From Cerioporus squamosus (Eukaryota; Basidiomycota; Agaricomycetes; Polyporales; Polyporaceae): DNA of 64,000 nt. Position numbers and translations under genes: made by a program. Location: assembly GCA_022592435.1 (NCBI GenBank), contig JABYQS010000049.1, positions 1 to 64,000 on the forward strand. The letters are read 5' to 3'. Within the stretch, counting starts at the first letter, position 1; each line of letters starts with the position of its first letter. The notes under the pieces are model-generated. The model searched no databases and was not told the DNA's origin. It worked only from the letters and a program-made list of their open reading frames with translations. Shown piece by piece: positions 55,360-64,000 of the stretch.

Positions 55360-56173
55360 CTACTTGGCGAGCATCTCGTTGCCCCGGAATACGACGTGGC
55401 CTTTGCGTTCGAATAGCGGCGGAACGCGAGCGACCGGTGTGCGCTTCTTTCGCGACTTCGACTTCTTCTTTTCCGCGGTGGGCTGCGGGGCCGTCGGTGC
55501 CGTGTCGATGTCCATAGCTGCGTCTGCGCCCGCTGCTGCCGGGACGGTGCCAGACGTCGACGAGACGGCTGCGCCGCCAGCGGACGACGCCGCTTCTTGT
55601 GGCGACTGCGTCCGGATCCAGCACAGGGGGTGCAGGATGCGTCTTACGGCGCTGCACGACAGGCAGGTGTAGACGACAGCATGCCCATGAGAGCTCAGGG
55701 CTGTGATCGAGTGTCAGCGAGGTTGAACAGAGACTGCTGTGTACACTGAGGACGTACGTCTGACGCGCACCGAAGCTGTAAGAGCCCGGTGTGAGGACTG
55801 TGTCGCACTGCTTGCACAGTGTCCGCTTGATCGAGGGATCCCTGGAATGCGTTTCTCAGAATGAAGGAAACGCGGGAAGGCTGAGGTGGACCTACATTTT
55901 GACCATCGCCTTCTGGCCGACGATGCGCATTGAGCCGACATAGCATCTCGACAGCTCTGCCGTGCTCTTCGGGTGTCTTATGGTGTTCTTCTTCTTCGAC
56001 TTGCCTTTGGGAGGCTGAGCTGGTGCAGTACTCGAGGACGACGCTGCTGGCGGAGATATGGTGTTGAGATATGTGCTGGCTTGATACAGAAAGTTGATGC
56101 GCTGGATAATATCTCTGTTCGCGACGCTCTGAAGGTTCGCGACCGGCCCCTGGCTCTTGTCCTTCTTGCCCAT
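55360..56173 (-). CDS. RPR2: RNase P/MRP-type subunit Rpp21/Rpr2
   Basis: Exons 55896-56173, 55771-55841 and 55360-55700 give 229 residues. The protein is a zinc-binding subunit of ribonuclease P, which trims the 5' ends of precursor tRNAs in the nucleus. The N-terminal helices have NRDIIQRINFLYQASTYLN and LSRCYVGSMRIVGQKAMVKM. The family signature DPSIKRTLCKQCDTVLTPGS carries the first Cys pair, and VVYTCLSCSAVRR the second. The C-terminal third is Ala/Ser-rich, then Lys-rich (EKKKSKSRKKR). The donor at 55770 (gtgcgcg) is chosen because the nearby gtacgt donor breaks the frame. Confidence 0.9.
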
Positions 56174-56421
56174 GGCCGCTGTGCCGCAGTGTCGAGGGCG
56201 AAGGAGAACCCGCGGACGGGCGTGGGAGGCGCCGGTGCTGGGAAAGGAAAGAATGTAAATAGCCGACAACAGGGGAGTATACGTGGAGGCGACGTGTCCC
56301 CTCCGCTTTCTCAACGACCACCACGTACTCCCGCAGTTCCTTCTGGCAGTCTGCCCGCCTACAAGACCAGTCTCTTCTCTTTCTGTTCGACCACGTATCC
56401 CCCGTCCACGACCACCCACTC
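56174..56421. promoter_or_regulatory. 248-bp bidirectional promoter, RPP21/HAC1-like
   Basis: Two divergent start codons are 248 bp apart. The HAC1 side ends in a C-rich, purine-poor leader (ccacgaccacccactc) before the ATG. No unfolded-protein-response element was identified with confidence. Confidence 0.5.
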
Positions 56422-57614
56422 ATGAAGCGCACCGCCGACATGGACTTCGACCTCTCTCCTCCATCCCCATCATCCAGCGATGCCCAGTCGCCCAGTTCCC
56501 ACAGTGACGACTTGCAGTCGGGTCCACCCCGCAAGCGAGCCCGCTCTGACATTACCCCGGAGGAGCGTCGAGAGGCTCGCGCACACCGCAACCGCATCGC
56601 TGCACAGAACTCCCGCGACCGCCGAAAGGCGCAGTTCGCACAGCTCGAGCGTCGCGTACACGAGCTCGAGGAGGAGAACAGGCAGCTCCGCGCCGGCATG
56701 GGTCTTGCCGAACTACCACCACGGCCAACAGAACAGAAAGACGAAGAGCGCGAGAAGGACAGGGCTAGGGAGAAGGAGAACGAGGAGCTCCGGCAGAGGA
56801 TCAAGACTCTCGAGACCGGCTGGGAAGCAGTCATGAAGGCGCTTGCCGCCTCTGGCCTTCCCCTCAGTCTGCCCTCTGCACCTCCATCATCATCTTCGTT
56901 GCCTCCTTCCTCGAACCCCTCCGCACCAGCTACGTTAGGTCACCTACCCACGACTACATTCCCCGTATTCGTGCCCCAATCCCCAGCATATCCCATATCG
57001 CCCGCACCTTCACACGCCTCTTCCGGTTCCAGCACCCTCTTCGATTCTGACGACTTCGATTCCACTCGCCACCTAGCACGGGTGGCGACCACCGATGCCC
57101 CTCGTTTATCATCGGTGCCCCAGCAGCGGGTGGATCGAACTCCTCGTCAAATCGTCTCCAGCTGGACCTCAACATCCCCACTCCCGCATCATATCCGCAG
57201 ACTATCCACATCGGCGACGCGCCGTCGGCAGTGGACGAAGTCGCCATGGACGATCTCTTCCGCGAAATCCTCGCGCCTTCACCCGTCTCGCCGACGGTCC
57301 CTTTGCCTGCTGGCCCTGTGCCCGCCCGGTCGCGATCCCAGTCGGTATCCGAGATCAAGCTGGCGCCGCCCCCCGCGGCGCCAGTGAGCTCGACCCCCGC
57401 TCTACCGGAGATCGACTGGGAGAGTGAGGTTGAGATGCAGAGACTGCTGGCCATGCTCCCTGTGGTCCAGCCAGACGCAGCACCTATGGACACGGGCGCA
57501 GCTTCGCCTCAGGACGACTTCCCGTCAGCCCTCGACTTGGAGCTGAACGGATGGGACCTAGCGGGCGCAGCGACTGCCTCGCTCGGTTCCATGTCGTCTG
57601 TGAGCGTGTTCTGA
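56422..57614 (+). CDS. HAC1: HAC1/XBP1-type bZIP transcription factor
   Basis: The protein starts MKRTADMDFDLSPPSPS. The basic region is EERREARAHRNRIAAQNSRD then RRKAQFAQLERR, followed by heptad leucines (VHELEEENRQLRAGM). This Asn-x-x-Ala-Ala-x-x-Ser-Arg form with RIAAQNSRDRRK is typical of HAC1/XBP1 unfolded-protein-response factors. Frame 1 stays plausible to about 57076, then becomes Arg-rich nonsense; a second frame is plausible from about 57124 to the stop (IPTPASYPQTIHIGDAPSAV, DEVAMDDLFREILAPSP, ending SMSSVSVF). Removing 57077-57123 joins them (381 residues). No GT-AG intron gives the right phase. Basidiomycete orthologues (HXL1, Cib1) are known to need Ire1-type splicing. Confidence 0.85.
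57077..57123 (+). other. Predicted Ire1-type unconventional intron, 47 nt
   Basis: The 5' site lies in a hairpin with stem CCACC/GGTGG and 7-base loop TAGCACG, cut after the third loop base. The 3' site lies in a hairpin with stem CCC/GGG and 7-base loop CAGCAGC, which fits the CNG|CNGN loop consensus. Excision leaves a join GCA-GCG-GGT that moves frame 1 to the downstream frame. The 5' loop departs from consensus at base 1 and base 6. Confidence 0.7.
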
Positions 57615-59485
57615 TAGCCTCCCCGTGGACATTATGGTCTCTATGGTATGCGTCTAGGGTCAATCGTCGTCTCTTATGCCCTCTCCTCTATTTATCGTCA
57701 AGATCTCTCTCATACGTCTTCCTCCTGTTCCTCTATGATTTCTCATCTCTTGTCTTCCCATCAGAGACAAAATCCCGTTCACCATCCTCTACCATGTTCT
57801 CTCCACCCCCACTCTTCATCCCTTTCGCTATTCCTGCGTTTCTAGCGGTCGCGCTTGGTCGTTACGTCCCGCTTTGCTTGTGCTCGATGCTTGTCTCCCA
57901 CCCTTGGGTTCGCCGTTCTCCCCTCTTGGGTTGATGAATTGCGGGCTCCTTGGGCGGTGAGCGCTCGAGTGCCGGCGAGGTTGGGCGTGGTCGGTCGGGT
58001 TGCGATTCGTGAGGGCCCAGGTTTTCGTGTTGGCGGCATATATACTTACGCGCCCAAACTCTCATGTACGTACCGCAAACGTGGAGGAATCGGAAGCAGT
58101 TCGGTGTTTGGGAACAAGTTGCGTGTCTCGAAAACCTAACGCTTGCGGAGCTTCGTGAACACGTAGGTGGAACGTCTGAATCCCTTTGGTGGCGTTGTCG
58201 TTGGCCACATCATTTGAGCTTGCTGCTCTCACCGCAAAGATTTACATGCAGCGTATTGACTGGAAGTTTCTACGGACAGCAGGATGGACTCCGAGGAGAC
58301 ACGATGTGAATCCAAAAATTGCGCAGCGGTAAGTACGGAGGAAGATCCATCCGGCCTCGCAGCGGGAGAGACATCCAGCAGCCCAACACCCCGCATACCC
58401 GACCTTCCAAGGAGTAGTCCCTCGTTCTCCCGCACGCGCTGCCCGAAACCAGCCGTGCGGGAGAACGTCACCACAACACGTCAAAAAAGTGCCACGCACC
58501 GCGGCAAACGGAGTGCTCCCCCCGGATGCGGCTGGCACGGCCGCGGTTGGCCCTGTGGATACGCACGCCGCCGTAGGGCACCACAGGGACCAGCGCGATC
58601 GCGACAGAACGCACCGGAGCGAGAAACCGTCGGCATCTCGAGGTACGTGAGCTCCTGACGTACCGCAGCACCTCGCCAGACCGCCGTGCACGTATCCGAG
58701 CGCGCTGACGAGGAGCACGACGACAACGACGACGACGACCGTGCACGACTGCGAAGGGGACGTTCGTTCCGAGCCCGTTGCGTGTGCGTACAGAGGTACG
58801 CTTCGCTCTGGAGGCAAGCGATAGGGTGGACTGGCCACCGGCCAGTGTCGTCCGCCGCGATGCGGGGGATGAGATCCAACAAGAGACCGACCGGCACGCC
58901 TTCTGCATCGTATCAAGATGGGTCTTTGGGCAAGCACTTCGAGGTGCGTGCGCAACAGTCGGTCGCGTAGGCCGCTGCAGCTGATGAGCGGTCCTGACTT
59001 TTGGGTCCCTCGGATGGCCGCGCGAAACGGCCTGAGCGGAGGGAAGTGAGCGTCGAGGACAAGGAGAAGCTGCAACGTGCTTACCGTGCCATATAGAGGG
59101 TGCTTACCGCAGCAAAACCTGATTTGTGGTGGCTTGCGGAGGCAGGTGCCGTCCTGATTATGGCTTGAGCCTTGGACCAGACGGCTAAGACTTAGACACC
59201 TATCTGCAGAATCCGTGTCCGGCCACCCACGATGACACCTGGTCATGTCTCGAGTTACTATTACTTTGCTCTCCTACCACGGATGTCATGCTGGATGCAT
59301 AATCTGTTCGACGGAGAAGATAGATTGTGGATGCGGGTATCACTGCGAATACATGAGGCCATTTCGACATGCTGAGCTAGGTCCGACGACACTGTCCATG
59401 AGTTAGGATGAGTTAGGATGGCAACAACCAAGAGACGGAGGCAGGCAGGTATAGCGCCAAATTGCAAAACAGCAACACCATCGCA
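57615..59485. other. HAC1 3' side and long intergenic region
   Basis: This 1.9-kb stretch is the largest gap in the housekeeping part. The first 200 bp after the HAC1 stop are CT-rich, as is usual in 3' ends here. The largest open frames (minus 58242-59246, plus 58284-58658) are Arg/Ser/Cys-rich with no domain and are not called. Confidence 0.5.
58423..58467. repeat. Perfect 14-bp inverted repeat (hairpin)
   Basis: CGTTCTCCCGCACG at 58423-58436 pairs with its exact complement at 58454-58467 across 17 bases. No gene is adjacent, so it is not clearly a terminator. Confidence 0.8.
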
Positions 59486-62400
59486 TCAAGCAGACTTGTG
59501 TTCCAGCTCGTCCAGGAACGCAAGCCAGGTCTTCTTGTCGATGACCCCTTCGTCTAAAGACACGCACGTCGGGTCAGTGCACAATGCCGAGCGATTGCAA
59601 ATACGCTGCAGCACTCACAATGTCCATCGGTGTCCGTGACGACGACATATCTGGCTCCGAGCTTCGTGAAGAACTGCTGGACGAGCTCGAGGGGAGAGTT
59701 GTCTTGGATCGTCAGCGGCGCCTAGGGGAGGTTCCTGTCACCTCTTACTGCAACTCGCAACAGAAGCGGAGGACGATCGTACCTGATCCATATAGCAGCT
59801 GAAGTCATACGGGTCTGCGCCAATGAAGTTCGAGCCGGTCTCCGCGAGCGAGGAGATCGAGGAAGCCATGTGTCCTATGTGGCCCTCGGGCGTTGTAGGA
59901 TGGAAAGAGACCTCCTCGTCCGGCTCATCCGCGACGATGCCTTGGATGGGTGATCAGTCTCCCGCACCAGTACATGCGAAACCAGCACTTACTCAGAGCG
60001 TGTTCCAGCTCGTTTGCGCCGATGTAGCCGACCATGCGCAGGCCTTCGTCGTCAGGCCTCAATATCGGGAAGCCACTATCCGAGTTGCCAGAGTTGACCA
60101 GCTCTTGCAGCTTGTCCCGCAGGCTCTTGACGGTGTTCGTGCGGTCTACCCGGATGACCTCGACGTCGCGATCGGTCTGAGGAGGGAGCGTGAGCATGCG
60201 CATAGCCAGCTGGATACGTCGTAGGACTTACGACATCGTTGATATGGTGTGCGCCCCAGATGTACTCGTGCTTGGCATCGAGGTATGGCAGCTGCGAGAG
60301 CTCGATGACGAGGTCGTAGATCCCCTTCGGTTCCAGCGCATCGGCGACCGTCTTCGCCACAAGAACGGACAGCATGACCGGAGCGGCGTATGTCAGCGTG
60401 TCCGTCAGCTCGAACATGATGACGGCAAGTGAGACGGTGGTGCGCTGGGGATCACTGGGTCAATGTTATGAGTTGACAGAGAACTAGAAGCACATACGGT
60501 CACACCGGAAAGCGTAGCAGCAGCACCGACCATCGCATACAGACCAGGAACTACGCAGTTCAAGTCGCCCTTGCACACAGCGAAAGCGGCGCTCTGAGGA
60601 TAAGAGAACTGCAGCCACTGGATTAGGATACCAACGATGCGCCCTGCGCACGCACCGACTGCAACAATTTGTGAGACAAAGGATGCCGCAGAACGGGCGT
60701 GGGCGACATACCTCCAAGTGTCGGGATGAAGATACCGGCAGGTACCTTGATGCCGAAGGTGACGATAGTCAGAGCGCCCTTCACGAGCATTGCGATGAAG
60801 ATGGCGCTAATGACAGGCATGGCCTGCGTCGGAGGATTGAGTACGCACAAGCCAGAATGCGTATTCTTGCTGCCGTCACGACACTCCGCGAACAGGTTGT
60901 AGACGAGCTCAGTTCCCCCCATACGAGTGTAGGGGTTCAAGAAACTGAAGATCGCGGTTACGAGCGTGACCTGGATCTCAATGAGGATCGGGCACTGGCA
61001 GCGAGGCACGAATGGACTGACTAGGATGACTTCGGTGACAGGGTAATTCTTGAGCCATGTGCCGTTCCGTACATGACGACTCCAGCGATAGTTCAGCTTA
61101 GAGAAGTATGCACCATATACACCCTACGGACAGACGGTTGGTGAGACTCATTATACACGCAGGAAGAAATGTCTTACACCAAGGACGCCGAGGATGAGGA
61201 AGGGTACTAGCTCGTATGCGTGCCAATCCTTGTCGTATGTGACTTGGAAGAGCACGAGCTTGCCGCTCCCGAAGGGATCCAGGAACCGCAACGTCACGGC
61301 GGCAACCATAGCACAGAAGAAGCTATGTCCGAGACCGTCAGAGCTGGCTTCAATCGTGCATGCAATGATCGCACCTTCTCCACATAACCTTGGCTGGGAA
61401 GAAGTACGAAACCTCTTCCAGGCTGAACAACACACCGCCAATCGGGGCACCGAAGGCCACGGCCACGCCAGCAGCGCAAGCGGCACTCAAGATACCACGC
61501 CGCTTGCCTGAAAGGAGATCATCAGCATGGATGATCGGGTGGGACTATGCGAGGAACGCACCTTCGTTTGTCTCGTACTTGCTGAAGAACCTACTGACTA
61601 TGTTCCCCACGCAGGATGCTATGTGCACGAACGGGCCTTCCTTGCCTGCATGAATCAAAATGTTAGGTCGCTTGAAGCATATACACGCGAATCTTACGCA
61701 CCGAGTGAGAGCCCAGATGCGACGGACAGTGCCAGTCCGACCGACTTAGTGAACAATGTCCTTCCGCCCAGATACCCATGGATAACAAATCCTACACAGG
61801 ACAATGAATACAGTTTTTTCCCGCAGTCGACGCATCTCATACCTGACAAGATAGTCTTGATCTCCGGGATGCCACTGCCAGCAGCCTGCGAGTATATGCG
61901 GTTAACGGGTTATACGAACGTGTTCCGCGAGTGAACGTACATAGTACAGGACTTTGCGCGCCTGGGGCGGAGGGTCCGTGACTGCCTTGGCGTCGTCACC
62001 AGTGGCAAACGTGGACGAGAGCACGCCAGAGTCTTTCCGTGTGACGAAAGTAGTCGAAGCCGTCAGGTAGATCGTGAGAAGCGCCGAGACCACGGCGAGG
62101 GATATCTGAGACGATGATCAGACAACGGCGACAGTGGTGGAGGAGAAAAGCACGCACAGCTATGATGGTGTATACCGCATACTCTATAGCCTCGACATGG
62201 AGCCAGTCTGCGCGGTCGGCCATGGGCGTGAAGTATTCGCCCCATGTCCGCCACGCCGGACAATCTTCCTCTACCTGGAGGGATAGGAAAGCAGGCGCAA
62301 GTCGAAGGATCTCGTCATCCTGGATAGGACAGCAAAAGCGCTTCGCCTTGAAGATCCCCTCCGTACAATAGCCCTCCTTGAGGTCGAAAAGCCACTGTTC

Positions 62401-63069
62401 GCCGCGGACGATCATGAACGCAATGAGCGCAGTTAGTACGCCGACGATGGTGACAGCGATCCACCCAATGCTCCTGTCCAAATGTCTCCGTATGCGACCG
62501 CGCCGCGACTTGCGTCTTCGGAGCGCGCTGAGACGCGCCGAGTCCTTAATTGCGTCGTGCAACCAATCAATCGAGGTGAAGGATGAATACCAGACGCGGA
62601 TTCCATTCGTCTTGACGGCGCCCTCTGCCTCGACATCGTCACTGATCACGACAGGCTTGTCATACGCGGATATAGGACGCTGTGTGGCAAAATAGCTGCT
62701 GTTTCGTAGGGAGCGGGGGGAGTTGACACTTGGCGTCGGCGGGTTGGTGTAGCGGCCCTTCGGAATGAGTAGGTTAGGGAGCGCACCTAGTGCGTGCCGC
62801 GCGCGGAAGGACGACTTCTGTTTGCCACCACTCGTGCGTGCTGAGGCAGGGAGAGTACCATATGAGGTCGAACGAAGCTCGGGATTGGGCCGTAGGGTCG
62901 ACGTCTCGCCTGCAGCGGTATCTGACGATGTGGTGGGATTGGGATTGCCTATCTGGAGAAGTCGGTGGCGCCTCCATTCGACTGTCGACGGTCCGCTGAG
63001 GGGTCCCGACGGCGGTTCATCTCCACTTACATCCAAGGCGGACGTGGACAATGTCTTCTTCAGAGGCAT
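59486..63069 (-). CDS. CLC-family chloride transporter (H+/Cl- exchanger type)
   Basis: At least twelve exons; the first spans 62158-63069, the second 61941-62105. The cytoplasmic N-terminus is about 200 residues of Ser/Pro-rich sequence. Transmembrane blocks carry the family signatures: [37 protein letters not shown] (gating Glu in GKEGP), [20 protein letters not shown], and [20 protein letters not shown]. The Glu in [17 protein letters not shown] matches the proton glutamate of CLC-3/4/5-like exchangers, so exchange rather than channel activity is expected. Two C-terminal CBS domains are visible ([17 protein letters not shown]; then [20 protein letters not shown]). Yeast Gef1 is the likely counterpart, acting in Golgi or endosome acidification and metal loading. 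Confidence 0.95.
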
Positions 63070-63605
63070 GGTTGGGGGTCCGGGAAACGGGGGGTCGGTG
63101 TTCCTCAGTAGGGATGGGTCCGCACGCCTCAGAGTCCGTCCAGCTCGTCTACCGTGTATGGAGGATCAGCATGGCTCGCACCGGGGGCAGACCCGGGGTC
63201 ACCGAAGCGTCCAAGCTTCACAGAACCGCGCTCACCTGACGATGTCACGTCGCCTCGTACGCACGCGTACTCCCCGCGATGCTTGGCCACAGTGCCTGTA
63301 GCGTGTAAACAGACAAAGACCGTCGACGCGACGTCGACGGCGAGCGAGAGAAGGTCGGGAGGGCCGGGTGGGGGACAATGCTCGCGAGGGTTCCCGAGGC
63401 CAAGTGCTCTGCGGGCGCTCCCGTGGTCCGGGGAAACCGGGTCGCCTCCGGCCTTCCGCATATGGTAGGTCCAGCAGGAGAGACTGGCTGAGAGCCTGGT
63501 GCAGCACTCACGCGTTCACGCCTCGCGTCCTCCAGTACTGCCAGTTTCCAGTTCTTCGAACACGGCTTTGGTTAACGACCTGCACGACTCCCACTATCCC
63601 GCAAA
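63070..63605. other. Divergent promoter region, CLC/SmD3
   Basis: 536 bp between two start codons on opposite strands. Several GC-rich open frames overlap but none has a domain. A cgtcgacgcgacgtcgacg near-palindrome lies at about 63322. Confidence 0.5.
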
Positions 63606-64000
63606 ATGGCCAACACAGGACTCGGTGTACCCGTCAAGCTCCTCCACGAGTCGCTCGGACATGTCATCACCGTCGAGCTGAAAACTGGCCAGCTCTACCG
63701 GGGCAAGCTCGCAGAAGGTGCGTTCTCGCTTGGTATTGAGCGTGCCAGATGCTCACGCGTCCCCATCTGCCTCTAGCTGAGGATAACTTGAACATCGCAT
63801 TGAAGGACATCACCGTCACGCAGCGGGACGGCCGTGTGTCCCAGCTAGATCAAGTATACATCAGGGGAAGTATGGTCAGGTTCTTCATTGTCCCCGACAT
63901 GCTCCAGAACGCTCCCATGTGAGTAGCTGATTCTCATCCTCCCTGAGCTGACCGTTTATGCGCCTATGCCTAGGTTCAAGCGTGTTGGTCCGAACGCGAT
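63606..64000 (+). CDS. SMD3: Small nuclear ribonucleoprotein Sm D3 (3' end off window)
   Basis: Exons 63606-63717, 63777-63918 and 63974 onward give [20 protein letters not shown], then [40 protein letters not shown] and [19 protein letters not shown]. These are the Sm1 and Sm2 motifs of SmD3, with the D3-specific VYIRGSxxRFxIxPDMLxNAPM block. SmD3 is a core ring subunit of spliceosomal U1, U2, U4 and U5 snRNPs. The gene continues past the window and lacks its C-terminal Arg/Gly tail here. Confidence 0.95.

Noticed and set aside
57082..57123. GT-AG intron (gtggcg...ccccag) in the HAC1-like gene
   Set aside because: Its 42-nt length is a multiple of three, so it cannot join the two frames.

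Overview
This window reads as nuclear DNA of a filamentous basidiomycete, most likely an agaricomycete of the polypore type. The evidence is GC-rich intron-dense genes with short (about 45-95 bp) GT-AG introns, very short intergenic gaps, and the gene complement. The species cannot be named from the sequence alone. All exon models here were built by hand from splice signals, reading frame and family knowledge.

Layout. 1-14.38 kb is accessory DNA. A 2-kb segment at 1-2022 recurs at 11370-13505 (it is the 5' flank of a gene family whose intact member lies at 10473-11397). A roughly 0.85-kb tandem array covers 1870-4000. An MLKL/HeLo-like N-terminal-domain gene sits at 4279-6531, followed by about 4 kb of duplicated or decayed sequence. 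14.38-20.72 kb holds three tightly packed genes: an XPG/GEN1-like nuclease with C-terminal SUMO-interacting-like motifs, a Crypton-like tyrosine recombinase, and a divergently transcribed SAP-domain protein. The last two, and possibly all three, look like cargo of a mobile element. 21.64-23.71 kb carries two tandem Ohr/OsmC peroxidases with mitochondrial-type leaders. 24340-31364 is a complete CACTA-type DNA transposon (7025 bp, ATA target duplication) with a Tnp2-family transposase and a partner gene. It is inserted into one arm of an older fold-back element whose other arm still shows the empty site.

From 32.1 kb rightward the window is gene-dense housekeeping chromosome: NKAP, LYAR, Yippee-like, ATG3, a tRNA-Lys-like locus, COQ3, a secreted GH18 enzyme, VPS53, an MBIP-like protein, TSR1, a conserved protein of unknown function, RPP21/RPR2, a HAC1/XBP1-type bZIP, a CLC chloride transporter and the start of SmD3. 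Several pairs share short divergent promoters (VPS53/MBIP 194 bp, RPP21/HAC1 248 bp).

The strongest new signals are: (i) a predicted 47-nt non-GT-AG intron in the HAC1-like gene, bounded by two stem-loops with 7-nt loops, that exactly repairs the reading frame; (ii) the Crypton-like recombinase/SAP-protein pair next to a SIM-bearing nuclease; (iii) the CACTA insertion dated by its own preserved empty site. Single-base frameshifts in TSR1 and in the gene at 52.3-54.7 kb look like assembly errors rather than biology.
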